Assembly (NCBI GenBank): GCA_900552495.1
Contig: URZY01000010.1
Span: 1-57,974 of the forward strand
DNA length: 57,974 nucleotides
Direction of reading: 5' to 3'
Source of the DNA: an uncultured Mycoplasmatota bacterium
GTDB lineage: Bacteria > Bacillota_I > Bacilli_A > RF39 > UBA660
The notes under the pieces are model-generated. The model was not told the origin of the DNA. It worked only from the letters and a program-made list of their open reading frames with translations, and ran no database searches. Position numbers and translations under genes: made by a program. Shown here piece after piece: positions 25,835-34,494 of this stretch. Each line of letters starts with the position of its first letter. Positions within the stretch are counted from its first letter, which is position 1.

Positions 25835-26899
25835 TCACCCTTTTAAACTTCTACTATCATTAACAACCAATGTACTATACATAAAAAGTATATCTTGATT
25901 ATCAAAATTCAAATATTTATGATATAAATCACTACTTATATATCTATTGTCAATAACTGTAATTTTCTTATATTTATCAACCAATAATGGTACTAGACTA
26001 CTCCCAAAAGAGTCCCTAAATACCACTAATTCTCTTTCTGTTTCTGCTAAATCATTATAAATTGTAATATAAGAACTAGCTCCGTCTAAATATACTTCAT
26101 AACTATCCATTCCCTTTAATTTTGACGTGTTATAAACACTAGTTAATGTCGCATTTTCCAAGTATTCAACTCGTGCCCTATTTAAAGTATCACTAGTCAA
26201 ATAAAATAACTTTTCTCCTTTTATTTTATTAGGATTATCTTTTGCATAAACCCCATAAAAACTAGAATACTCATTTTTCTTATATCTTTCATCACCAGGA
26301 ACAAGTCCCATTTCTTCACCCATATAATCAACAACTTTTAAAAGTCTTTCCTGACGCCAATGTGTGTCAGACTTATAATAGTCATTAAGTTCTAAGATTT
26401 CTCTTACATCAAGCATCTTAATATTTTTAAATTTTATTTTATCATAAATATAATCATAATCCAATTGCAGAAAATCACCCTCACCAAAATAATAATTTTT
26501 ATCCGGAATAATCATCATATATACATTATTATTTTCAGTAAAAGAACTACTCACCTTTGTAATTTTCTGACAAAAATTATTTATCGATTCTCTATCTGTC
26601 GGATAATTATTTTTAAATATAAAATCATCTTTTATTTGAACTCCATTATTATCCAATTTTCGTAAAATTCCATAATTATACCTAGCTTTTAAACTTCTAA
26701 ATTCATCTCTTAAGACAAAATGTGAGAGAAAGTATTGCTCTACATCTTCTATCCAGTCACTTTGAAACTCAAACTTTGGAAAGGTCATCAACTTTCGTCG
26801 TTCACTATAACTTATTTCTTTGTCTGGCACTAAAATATTTATTATTCCAAATCCACTAACAAACACCACAAATATAATTACTAATATTTTATTTTTCAT
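25835..26899 (-). CDS. DHHW-family (AlgJ/AlgX-like) O-acetylation protein
   Basis: The 354-residue protein has an N-terminal membrane anchor (about 5-25) followed by an extracytoplasmic SGNH/AlgX-like domain: SDTHWR near residue 187 is the DHHW-type motif with the catalytic Asp-His, and FRDSFGSSL near 290 carries the likely Ser nucleophile. Such proteins take acetyl groups from an MBOAT partner and transfer them to a surface polysaccharide or wall polymer. It starts 14 bases after the MBOAT gene with GAGGTG before the ATG, so the two form one operon. The acceptor polymer is unknown. Confidence 0.85.
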   Translation of the reverse strand: MKNKILVIIFVVFVSGFGIINILVPDKEISYSERRKLMTFPKFEFQSDWIEDVEQYFLSHFVLRDEFRSLKARYNYGILRKLDNNGVQIKDDFIFKNNYPTDRESINNFCQKITKVSSSFTENNNVYMMIIPDKNYYFGEGDFLQLDYDYIYDKIKFKNIKMLDVREILELNDYYKSDTHWRQERLLKVVDYMGEEMGLVPGDERYKKNEYSSFYGVYAKDNPNKIKGEKLFYLTSDTLNRARVEYLENATLTSVYNTSKLKGMDSYEVYLDGASSYITIYNDLAETERELVVFRDSFGSSLVPLLVDKYKKITVIDNRYISSDLYHKYLNFDNQDILFMYSTLVVNDSRSLKG

Positions 26900-26913
26900 A
26901 AGTTTCACCTCAT

Positions 26914-28287
26914 CTAAAATCTAAAATATAAAAATGGATTAAATGACTCATCTATTAAAAAGGCTGTACAAAGTATCAAAAGCACCATAATTGTTACTAC
27001 TTCTAGACAATCACCAATTACTTTTTGCTTACTTACTTTTTCGCTAATTACCTTTACTATTGGCGTAACACCAACAACCGAAATAAATAAGAAAATTAAA
27101 TTACTCTTTAAAATATACATAGTTTCATAATTAATAAATGCCTCTTTTTTAAAAAAGAACATTACCCCTAGACTATCTGCAATATTACTTATACTATCTG
27201 TACTAAAAATCAAAAAGCTAATAACAATCAATAATAATGTGTAAATATATTTCACAATTTTTGTCTTATCTAGAAACTTTTTTAAAAAGACCTTTTCAAT
27301 TACCAATACTACTCCAAAATAAAGTCCCCATATAATAAAATTCCAGCTTGCACCGTGCCAAAAGCCCGTTAAAAACCAAACTATAAAATTATTTCTTATC
27401 CAAAGTAAAAAACTAACTTTATTACCACCTAACGGAATATAAACATAATCCCTAAACCAACTAGAAAGCGATATATGCCATCTTCGCCAAAAATCTGTAA
27501 TACTACTAGCAATTAGAGGGTAATTAAAATTTTCCAAAAATTTAAAGCCAAACATTCTTCCAAGACCAATTGCCATATCACTATAACCACTAAAATCATA
27601 ATAAATCTGTAAAGTAAATAATATCGGTCTCACCCAACTAGCCACGATACAATCACCACTAAGTTGTTCACACAATTCTCCTAAAACATTAGCCATTAAA
27701 ACTTTTTTTGCAAGACCAATCACAAATCTTCTAATACCTACAGCAACATTATCAAAACTACTCTCTCTTTTCTTTAAACTAGCATCAATATCACTATATC
27801 TAACAATTGGTCCTGCAACCAATTGGGCAAAAAAAGAAATATACATCATAAAATCCAACAAATTACTTGCAGGTTTCTGTTTTTCCCTATAAATATCAAC
27901 TAAATAAGAAATAGCTTGAAAAGTAAAAAAACTTATCCCAATCGGCATCACAATATATAAAAAATTAATATTGCCATTAAAGACTTTATTAATATTATCT
28001 ATAAAAAAATCAACATATTTAAAATACAGTAATTGTAAAATATTGTAACTAAGACCCATTATCAAAACCAATTTACTATGTTTCTTTTCATAGATTTTAT
28101 TTCCACAATAATAATTAACTATACAAGATAATAAAAGGACCCAAATATACTTAGGTTCTCCTAAAAAATAAAACACTAAACTAAAAACTAGTAAAATCAT
28201 ATTTTTATACTTTCTTGGCACTATAAAATAAGTAAACAATAATATTGGTAAAAAATAATATATAAAACTTACACTAGAAAATATCAT
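26914..28287 (-). CDS. MBOAT O-acyltransferase (AlgI/DltB-like)
   Basis: The 457-residue protein has about ten membrane helices and the MBOAT core: a WRRWHISLSSWFRDYVYIPL stretch and GFWHGASWNF with the catalytic His (near residue 310). AlgI-like members carry acetyl groups across the membrane for O-acetylation of exopolysaccharide or peptidoglycan; DltB-like ones D-alanylate teichoic acids. The DHHW partner immediately downstream and absence of dltA/C/D favour the AlgI role. GAGGAGAG precedes the ATG. The length is usual for AlgI-type proteins. Confidence 0.92.
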   Translation of the reverse strand: MIFSSVSFIYYFLPILLFTYFIVPRKYKNMILLVFSLVFYFLGEPKYIWVLLLSCIVNYYCGNKIYEKKHSKLVLIMGLSYNILQLLYFKYVDFFIDNINKVFNGNINFLYIVMPIGISFFTFQAISYLVDIYREKQKPASNLLDFMMYISFFAQLVAGPIVRYSDIDASLKKRESSFDNVAVGIRRFVIGLAKKVLMANVLGELCEQLSGDCIVASWVRPILFTLQIYYDFSGYSDMAIGLGRMFGFKFLENFNYPLIASSITDFWRRWHISLSSWFRDYVYIPLGGNKVSFLLWIRNNFIVWFLTGFWHGASWNFIIWGLYFGVVLVIEKVFLKKFLDKTKIVKYIYTLLLIVISFLIFSTDSISNIADSLGVMFFFKKEAFINYETMYILKSNLIFLFISVVGVTPIVKVISEKVSKQKVIGDCLEVVTIMVLLILCTAFLIDESFNPFLYFRF

Positions 28288-28303
28288 ATCTCTCTCCTCA
28301 AAG

Positions 28304-28325
28304 AAAAAAGGTCATATCTGACCTT
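28304..28325 (-). terminator. Terminator of the lipoprotein gene
   Basis: AAGGTCA (28308-28314) and TGACCTT (28319-28325) form a stem with loop TATC, followed on the minus strand by six U. It lies between the lipoprotein and the MBOAT gene, so the acetylation pair probably has its own promoter. Confidence 0.8.
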
Positions 28326-28797
28326 ACCTTAAATTTTCAAAGGCATCTTCTAATTTTTCTCTATTCTCTTCATCTTGAACCATAATTAGAATAATTAAAT
28401 CTCCTTTGTTTTCAACAATTACTTCATCTTCTTCTACACCAACACAAACCCATTTTCTTGGATTTACATTTTTCTCAATTTGTTCCTTTATTTTATCAAC
28501 ATCGGCATTTTCTTTTGTTCTAAGTAAAACTACTGAGTGAGCAATAGATCCAACCCCTGACTCACTAGCAAGAGCTTCACTATACTCGATGTCCTTAGTT
28601 CCTAAAAAATATTCTATATTCTCTTCATTAATAGCTGTATTTGTCAACATCATTGGCCTTTCGTCTTCTGGAATATCGGCATATACTTGTGCCATAATAT
28701 CTTCTAAAGAACCCTGTACATTCTTAGTACATCCAGTCAACAAAAACAACCCTATAAAAATAATAATTAATAAACTAATCTTCTTTATACTCTTCAT
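28324..28797 (-). CDS. Lipoprotein, DUF4358-like
   Basis: The 157-residue protein has a lipoprotein signal: basic start, hydrophobic core and lipobox LLTGC with Cys23. The mature part (MAQVYADIPEDERPMM, then SVVLLRTKENADVDKIKEQIEKNV) resembles the DUF4358 family of Firmicutes lipoproteins. The function is unknown. AGGAGGA lies just before the ATG. It is transcribed alone, with a clear terminator after the stop. Confidence 0.75.
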   Translation of the reverse strand: MKSIKKISLLIIIFIGLFLLTGCTKNVQGSLEDIMAQVYADIPEDERPMMLTNTAINEENIEYFLGTKDIEYSEALASESGVGSIAHSVVLLRTKENADVDKIKEQIEKNVNPRKWVCVGVEEDEVIVENKGDLIILIMVQDEENREKLEDAFENLR

Positions 28798-28857
28798 ATA
28801 GTCCTCCTAAAATCATCATATCATATTTAAAAATTTATTCAAGTATTTTTATAGTAA

Positions 28858-28878
28858 AAAAAAAGACATGAAATGTCT
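28858..28878 (-). terminator. Terminator of the protease / zinc-ribbon operon
   Basis: AGACAT (28864-28869) and ATGTCT (28873-28878) form a short stem followed by a long U-run on the minus strand. Confidence 0.65.
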
Positions 28879-29303
28879 CAATTTTGCTTTCTTAAAGCCA
28901 CTATTCTAACTCTTTTTTTACAGTTAGGACAAGTTGTATGTTTAATCCCTCTTTTTTTAGGAAGACCTACTTTTATAGTAGTTCCACAACTACATCGCTT
29001 ATAAATATGCCCCCTATCAGTCAGATTTCTCTTAATATTTTTAAATGGTTTAAAAATCGCATATCTAATATCACAAAATACTTCATTTTCCTTCAAACGT
29101 TTAAATATATTTTTGGACATAAATCTAAAGATTATTAATGCTATAACAATAACTTGCAATAAACCAACAATATAACTATCAACAAAAATATCTAATATTA
29201 TTAAACCTGCCAAGACAAAAAGCGAAAACTTACCCAATTCATCAAGTCCATATCTTTCACCGAGTAATTTCTTATAAATCATTGAAAAAATACCTTTATA
29301 CAT
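28878..29303 (-). CDS. Two-TM protein with C-terminal zinc ribbon
   Basis: The 141-residue protein has two hydrophobic helices at about 26-60 and a C-terminal zinc ribbon with the knuckles CSC and CPNC (about residues 107-134). The remainder is basic. I know no function for it. Its ATG overlaps the stop of the zinc protease gene (TAATG), so the two are translationally coupled and probably act together at the membrane, for example in protein quality control; that is inference. Confidence 0.65.
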   Translation of the reverse strand: MYKGIFSMIYKKLLGERYGLDELGKFSLFVLAGLIILDIFVDSYIVGLLQVIVIALIIFRFMSKNIFKRLKENEVFCDIRYAIFKPFKNIKRNLTDRGHIYKRCSCGTTIKVGLPKKRGIKHTTCPNCKKRVRIVALRKQN

Positions 29304-29986
29304 TAGTCATCACTTCTGCCACCAAACATCAAAACTAATCTCAATATTTGTATTAAAGTCGTGGCCACACTAGCAACATATGTTAAAGCTGCAGCTGTAA
29401 GTACCCTTTTTCCAGAAGAAAGTTCACGGCTATTAAAGAAATGTGCATAATCTAATTCTCTTAACGCTCTTCTACTAGCATCAAATTCAACAGGCAATGT
29501 AATTAATTGAAATAATAAAATTACAACTTCACATAAAATACCCAACCATATTAAATTAAATGCCCCAAATATACATCCTAATAAGATAGCAAAATATCCT
29601 GCCATTGAAGCAAAATTAGTAATTGGCAACAAACTAGCACGCATTCGCATAAAAATATAGCCCTCTTTATCTTGAATTGCATGACCACACTCATGACAGG
29701 CAACACTTACTGCTGAAATTGATGCATAATTATAATTATCCTCAGAAAGTCTTACTGTCTTACTGCGAGGATCATAATGATCACTTAAATAACCACTTGT
29801 CTTTTCAACTTTAACATCGCTAAGGCCATGTTTATCTAATAAATATCTTGCTGCTTCTCTCCCAGTGAGTCCCCTTTCATTTTTTACTTTTTTATACTTA
29901 CTATATGATGAATTAACAAAGATCTGTGCTCCAAGCGTAATAATCAACGAAATAATTGTCAATCCATACACAATAAAATAATCCAT
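29303..29986 (-). CDS. Membrane zinc metallopeptidase, YugP family
   Basis: The 227-residue protein starts with a membrane helix, has the zinc motif HECGH (in VACHECGHAIQ near residue 95-105), two or three more membrane helices (about 120-160) and a FDASRRAL stretch with the likely third ligand. This is the Zn_peptidase_2 (YugP) family, membrane-bound proteases of uncertain substrate. Length matches the family. GGAGGA precedes the ATG. It is upstream of and coupled to a zinc-ribbon membrane protein. Confidence 0.92.
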   Translation of the reverse strand: MDYFIVYGLTIISLIITLGAQIFVNSSYSKYKKVKNERGLTGREAARYLLDKHGLSDVKVEKTSGYLSDHYDPRSKTVRLSEDNYNYASISAVSVACHECGHAIQDKEGYIFMRMRASLLPITNFASMAGYFAILLGCIFGAFNLIWLGILCEVVILLFQLITLPVEFDASRRALRELDYAHFFNSRELSSGKRVLTAAALTYVASVATTLIQILRLVLMFGGRSDD

Positions 29987-30055
29987 AAATCATCCTCCAT
30001 ACTTTCATTCTATACTAAAATTATTAGCATTTAATAATTATTTTATTAAAATTTA

Positions 30056-31366
30056 TTAAACTCTTGTCTTTTTCTTCTTTACATTTATCAAATAACTAAT
30101 AGGAATACTAAAAGAAACAACTAAACCATCCTGATTATAAAGATTAATATTTCCACCGAGCATTTCCACAAACTCCTTACAAATAGAAAGACCTAATCCA
30201 GAAATTTTTCTAGACTGATCCGTTGTAAAAAAAGGATCAAAAACTTTATTAATAATTTTTTCATCAATACCTGGACCATTATCACTAACTTGAAAATAAA
30301 CGTACCCATCATCACTAAAAATATTAACACTAATATGCCCCTTATCCCTTGGTACATACCTAATACTATTAGAGATAATATTAGAGAAAACTCTTTTTAA
30401 TTTTAAGACATCAACTTTAACAACTTCCACATTACATTTACTATCAACCGTAAATTTAATATTCTTACTTTCTAACTCAACTTTATAATCTGTAATTAAA
30501 TCACTAACAATATCTTTAACTAAAATATCATCCAACTTTAACTTTTTATTATCATAACTCGTTAAATATTCATCAAAAGTTCCTAATATATTTTTAATAT
30601 GATGTGCCTTTTCATTAATTTTAACACTATACTTTACTATTTCTTCTCGACTTAAACTATCATCATCTAGTAAATAAGAATAACTAATTATAGATGTCAA
30701 TGGTGTCTTAATATCATGCGAAATACTAGCAATAATTCTATTTTGTTCCCTCTTTTCTTCCTCTAAAGAATCAACTAAATTAACAAATTCATTTTGAATA
30801 ATGTCTAACTCTGTACTAACTTCATTTCTTACCGGTTTCTTTCCAAATTTATAAGCTCTAATATCATTAACAATTCTCTGAATAGGATTTATAATAGTTT
30901 TACCAGTTGCATAAAAAGTTGACGTCATCAATACAAATATTACAAATATCTGAAAGAAAATCATACTTAGAACCATACTAGCAACACTAAAATCTCTATG
31001 TAAATAAGCTGTAATAATAAACATCTCATCATCAACTTTTACAACATCACTAAATAAGAAAAAGTCTGTATTCTTTACATAAACCTCTACAACTGTTTTT
31101 TGGTTATCATCTAAGACACTAAATCTAGTTTCATATTTCTTCGAAATACGCTTTAATTCTAGTTCTAGTTTTTCAATGCTCTCATATTCTTTTTTTATTT
31201 CTTTAGTTTCAATTTCCCTTCTAATATAATCATTATGAATAAACGTCGGCTTTATTCTAACGTTATACCATAACGCTAAAGAACAAGCATTAATTAAAAC
31301 AATAATACTAATTAATATTAAAAATTTTCTTTTTATTACACTATCTTCAAATATTCGTTTCATCAT
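30056..31366 (-). CDS. Sensor histidine kinase
   Basis: The 436-residue protein has two membrane helices (about 13-32 and 133-153) around an extracytoplasmic sensor loop of about 100 residues, then HAMP, HisKA with the H-box ASISHDIKTPLTS, and HATPase_c with N-box NIISNSIRYVP, G1 DNGPGID and G2 GLGLSICKE. It phosphorylates the response regulator encoded directly upstream, whose 3' end it overlaps by 20 bases. The ligand is unknown. The intact H, N and G boxes indicate an active kinase. Confidence 0.95.
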   Translation of the reverse strand: MMKRIFEDSVIKRKFLILISIIVLINACSLALWYNVRIKPTFIHNDYIRREIETKEIKKEYESIEKLELELKRISKKYETRFSVLDDNQKTVVEVYVKNTDFFLFSDVVKVDDEMFIITAYLHRDFSVASMVLSMIFFQIFVIFVLMTSTFYATGKTIINPIQRIVNDIRAYKFGKKPVRNEVSTELDIIQNEFVNLVDSLEEEKREQNRIIASISHDIKTPLTSIISYSYLLDDDSLSREEIVKYSVKINEKAHHIKNILGTFDEYLTSYDNKKLKLDDILVKDIVSDLITDYKVELESKNIKFTVDSKCNVEVVKVDVLKLKRVFSNIISNSIRYVPRDKGHISVNIFSDDGYVYFQVSDNGPGIDEKIINKVFDPFFTTDQSRKISGLGLSICKEFVEMLGGNINLYNQDGLVVSFSIPISYLINVKKKKTRV

Positions 31367-32048
31367 CTATTACCCTAACAAATTTATAGCCATATCCCCA
31401 AATAGTCAAAATATATTTATCATTATCTTCTAATTTATCTCTTACGCTCTTAATATTAACTGCTACTGTTCCAATATCTCCGTATTCACTTCCCCAGACA
31501 TTTTCAAATATTTGTTCTTTAGACAAAGCGATCCCTGCATTTTCCATTAAATATCTAAGTAGTTCAAACTCCCTTGTTGATAAATCAACTCTTTTATCAT
31601 TCTTCTTCACTTCAAAACTTTCCGTATTAAGGGAAATTTCACCTATTTTAATAATATTCCCAACATTTCTTAAATTACTTCTTTTATTTAATCTCAAATG
31701 TGACTTAACCTTTAATACTAATTCTGTATTATCAAATGGCTTTGTAATGTAATCATCGCCACCAATTTCATAACCAACTATTTTATCGACCATTTCACTT
31801 TTCGCAGACACAAAAATAATTGGAATATTAACAATATCCCTTACTCTAGAACAAACTTCTGTACCACTAAGTCCCGGCATCATTATATCAAGTAAAATCA
31901 AATCATAATCAAAATTCTTACTACTTATTACTTCCAACGCTTTGCTTGAATCATTAATAATACTAGAATCTATTTGTTCTTTTTTTAAAACCAAAGAAAT
32001 TACCTCAGCAATATCTTTATCATCATCAACAATTAATACCTTTGCCAC
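31347..32048 (-). CDS. OmpR/PhoB-family response regulator
   Basis: The 233-residue protein has a receiver domain (VDDDKD acidic pocket, LLDIMMPG with the phospho-accepting Asp, SAKSE, KPFDN with the conserved Lys) and an OmpR-type winged helix at about 130-230 ending ILTIWGYGYKFV. Phosphorylation by the neighbouring kinase should make it dimerise on direct-repeat DNA sites. GTG at 32048 was chosen because GAGGTG lies 6 bases upstream. Its stop is TGA, which shows that TGA terminates in this genome. Targets are unknown; the T7-type operon is the nearest divergent unit. Confidence 0.95.
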   Translation of the reverse strand: MAKVLIVDDDKDIAEVISLVLKKEQIDSSIINDSSKALEVISSKNFDYDLILLDIMMPGLSGTEVCSRVRDIVNIPIIFVSAKSEMVDKIVGYEIGGDDYITKPFDNTELVLKVKSHLRLNKRSNLRNVGNIIKIGEISLNTESFEVKKNDKRVDLSTREFELLRYLMENAGIALSKEQIFENVWGSEYGDIGTVAVNIKSVRDKLEDNDKYILTIWGYGYKFVRVIDDETNI

Positions 32049-32110
32049 GCTCTTCACCTCTAATAACCCTTATAATATCAAAAAATTATCACTAATTATA
32101 TTAATAATTA

Positions 32111-32806
32111 TTAAATATCTTCGTTTACTTGCTCTAAACCTATCTTTTCAGTCTTCGAAACAGATATAATTTCACTTCCCAAAAAGATTTCCTTAATACT
32201 ATCTTCCTTTATATTTTTATTTTTAAAGGTAATCTCATAATCATTCAAAACTTCTACCTCATCAAATAGTTTTCTTTCAACTTTCACTGTTTCTACTTCT
32301 TCTGCTTGAAACTGTCTAAGCGTCACATACAAATAATCATAATCATTACTTTCAAATACATCTAAAATTTTATATGTCCTTACAAATATTTTCTTACGCT
32401 TACAAAATTGATTCTCATACTTCATATTTCTTGTTCCAATATAAATATCATTATTTCCCTCAATTGTATTACATTGCAAAATACTAAGTTTTTCTCCCCT
32501 ATAAAGTATTGAACCACCATCTTTATAAATTTCTTCTTTCTCTAAATCTTTAAATAAATCGTCAATATTTAATCCCCCATCTAATAAATCATTCAACTCT
32601 TTACCATCAAACTCAATGTTTTCAAGACAATAACTATATATCCTTTGACCATTATTATCATAATAAATTTCTTCACCACAATCATTAGAAAGAGCTTTTC
32701 CATCTAGTCTATCAACTTTATTATATGATTTAAAAATTATTAAGCTTGCCACAGATGCTACAAAAATTATAATTCCAATAATAAAAAAAGCCTTATCTTT
32801 TTTCAT
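32111..32806 (-). CDS. Membrane-anchored protein of unknown function
   Basis: The 231-residue protein has an N-terminal anchor helix (about 6-26) and an extracytoplasmic region with four Cys (CGEE, YCLE, QCNT, FCKR), which may form two disulfides. No family is recognised. It sits upstream of the response regulator with a 62-base gap and no terminator between them, so it may be part of the two-component operon, perhaps as a sensor accessory. It is divergent from the WXG100 operon. Confidence 0.6.
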   Translation of the reverse strand: MKKDKAFFIIGIIIFVASVASLIIFKSYNKVDRLDGKALSNDCGEEIYYDNNGQRIYSYCLENIEFDGKELNDLLDGGLNIDDLFKDLEKEEIYKDGGSILYRGEKLSILQCNTIEGNNDIYIGTRNMKYENQFCKRKKIFVRTYKILDVFESNDYDYLYVTLRQFQAEEVETVKVERKLFDEVEVLNDYEITFKNKNIKEDSIKEIFLGSEIISVSKTEKIGLEQVNEDI

Positions 32807-32919
32807 ACCACCACATCCATTTAATCATATTATAGCATACTAAAAACTAAAAATAGCATTCTTTACTTATTAAAGAAGAAAAAAAGTCCTTGAACTTAAC
32901 GTAAAATTTATTTTTTTCG

Positions 32920-32948
32920 TTTACATTTTATTTTCAAGATGTTAATAT
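32920..32948 (+). promoter_or_regulatory. Candidate promoter of the WXG100 operon
   Basis: TTTACA (32920-32925) and TAATAT (32943-32948) with a 17-base spacer lie 75 bases upstream of the first WXG100 start; it is the best match in the 216-base divergent region. Confidence 0.55.
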
Positions 32949-33022
32949 TAAATTGTAACAAGGTAAGAAAATCTTGCGTGTGTTATAACGATTTTGATTT
33001 ATTGAAAGGTGGTGTTTATATA

Positions 33023-33313
33023 ATGAACGGTGTAAGTCAAGATAGTCAAGCTCTAAGAGAGGATGCAAGTTATATCGAACAAATGGCAGGAAATTTCCAA
33101 ACTCAATATAATAATCTATTTGAAGAAATGGATAATAATTTATCTGCTGAAGCTAATGAAGCAATTGCTTGGTGGGGACCTCAAGCAGGTTTGTTCTTAC
33201 AAAACTTCAACCAAAAAAGAGATGAATTTGAAAGTGCTTATAAAAACATTGTAAACATGGCACGTAATCTTGAAGAACAAGCACAAGCTTGGGATTCATT
33301 TGAAAATGCTTAA
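33023..33313 (+). CDS. WXG100-family (EsxA-like) protein 1
   Basis: The 96-residue protein is a helical hairpin with the turn motif W50-W51-G52, the size and layout of WXG100 proteins, which are dimeric substrates or chaperones of type VII secretion. The C-terminal helix (NIVNMARNLEEQAQAW) is amphipathic, but the YxxxD/E export signal is not obvious. ATG at 33023 was chosen because AAAGGTGGTG lies just upstream; earlier in-frame codons lack a ribosome site. It is first in a plus-strand operon of four genes that share no strand with their surroundings. Confidence 0.88.
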   Translation: MNGVSQDSQALREDASYIEQMAGNFQTQYNNLFEEMDNNLSAEANEAIAWWGPQAGLFLQNFNQKRDEFESAYKNIVNMARNLEEQAQAWDSFENA

Positions 33314-33336
33314 TTATTATATAGGAGGTGTAATAT

Positions 33337-33639
33337 ATGGCAACAAAATCAGGAATGAATTATGATAAGGTTAACACTTTAATTAGTAGCCTTACAAATT
33401 TAAGAAATGAAATTATCAATAATTTAACTGAATTAAGCAACGAAGCTCCATCTAAAATAGCAATGCACTATTCTGGACAAGCTGCTGATACATACAAACA
33501 AACATTAGGTAAAGTTATTACTGAAATTTCTGAAACACTAGACACAATGATTAGTGAATTACGTACAAATACAGAACAAAAACAAGCAGACTATACTGCT
33601 CAAGATGCAAAAATGCAAGAATCTGTTAATGTTCAATAG
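33337..33639 (+). CDS. WXG100-family protein 2 (YSG variant)
   Basis: The 100-residue protein has the same helical-hairpin size, with Y45-S46-G47 where WxG is expected. Its C-terminal helix is followed by a polar tail with YTAQD, which matches the YxxxD type VII export signal. It probably pairs with the preceding WXG100 protein as a heterodimer; this is inference from adjacency and size. GGAGG lies 9 bases before its ATG, 23 bases after the first gene. Confidence 0.82.
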   Translation: MATKSGMNYDKVNTLISSLTNLRNEIINNLTELSNEAPSKIAMHYSGQAADTYKQTLGKVITEISETLDTMISELRTNTEQKQADYTAQDAKMQESVNVQ

Positions 33640-33649
33640 TACAATATAT

Positions 33650-33719
33650 TTAAGAAATTACATATGTAGTTTCTTAATTCGTAAGGACTGTAAACTTTAT
33701 AGTTCTTACGAATTAAGAA
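33650..33719 (+). promoter_or_regulatory. Two mutually exclusive RNA hairpins inside the WXG100 operon
   Basis: Hairpin A: TTAAGAAATTACAT (33650-33663) pairs with ATGTAGTTTCTTAA (33664-33677), a near-palindrome. Hairpin B: 33671-33689 pairs with 33701-33719 (18 of 19 Watson-Crick plus one G-U) around an 11-base loop. Both need bases 33671-33677, so only one can form. No U-run follows hairpin B on the plus strand, so processing, mRNA stabilisation or a pause fits better than plain termination. It separates the abundant-type WXG100 genes from the larger genes. Confidence 0.65.
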
Positions 33720-33737
33720 AAAAAGGAGTGAATATAC

Positions 33738-34460
33738 ATGGCAGAATATAGAGGAGCCGATCTTGACGAAAAATTAAGTATACAAGCAGTCATTGATCGA
33801 AAAGTAGAACCCTGTAAAGAAATAATTGATGCATCAGAAATTGATGAAGCAGCTGTCTTAGACGCCATTGCCACATACAAAAAAAATATTTCAAATTATG
33901 TTAAAAATGGAAGCGGCTACATTGATAGTATAAGAGCAACATTAGAAGCAACAAACTCAAATAGATTTTATAATGGAGATGAAGCAGCAACAAGAATTAG
34001 CGATTTAAACTTAGCCAAAGATAACCTAGCAAATATGGAAGAAAATAATTCTTTAATTAACGAAGAAGAAATCAGTTCTACAATAAAAAAATATAATGAA
34101 GAATTGAAAAATCTAAAAAAAGGTGCAAAACTAAAATTATTAAGAATAGCAGCAGATGAATATAACGCAGAAAATAGCAATGATTCCACTGCTCATATAA
34201 AAAATACAAGCACAAGTCAACAAAGATTTGATTATCTTGGTGAAAGACAAGACTATACAGACCATGGTGTTAGAACTCAATCTATTATTAAAATATCAGA
34301 CATAAATGAAGAAGGGATTGCAACATATAAATACGTATACTACGATTACATAAACTATTGGGGAATTATAAAAGGTAATTGGTGGCCTGCTACAATATTA
34401 GATGACGACGTTGACGCACTAGAAAAAAAATTAAAAGAAAGAAATAGAATGCCTTATTAA
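33738..34460 (+). CDS. Helical protein of the WXG100 operon, unknown family
   Basis: The 240-residue protein is mostly helical with a coiled-coil-like part (about 80-140) and a C-terminal beta-like segment rich in Tyr and Trp (YVYYDYINYWGIIKGNWW). There is no signal peptide or membrane helix. It may be a non-classical type VII substrate or a chaperone for the next gene product. AAAAGGAG lies 9 bases before the ATG. I recognise no family. Confidence 0.6.
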   Translation: MAEYRGADLDEKLSIQAVIDRKVEPCKEIIDASEIDEAAVLDAIATYKKNISNYVKNGSGYIDSIRATLEATNSNRFYNGDEAATRISDLNLAKDNLANMEENNSLINEEEISSTIKKYNEELKNLKKGAKLKLLRIAADEYNAENSNDSTAHIKNTSTSQQRFDYLGERQDYTDHGVRTQSIIKISDINEEGIATYKYVYYDYINYWGIIKGNWWPATILDDDVDALEKKLKERNRMPY

Positions 34461-34494
34461 TATAAAATGGCAATAAAAAGGATGGTGTTTTGTA

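Noticed and set aside
24873..28287. D-alanylation (dlt) operon suggested by the MBOAT gene
   Set aside because: dltA, dltC and dltD are absent, and the neighbour is a DHHW-type acetylation protein, which points to O-acetylation.
33650..33719. Simple rho-independent terminator inside the WXG100 operon
   Set aside because: No U-run follows either hairpin on the plus strand; the sequence after hairpin B is A-rich and leads straight into a ribosome site.
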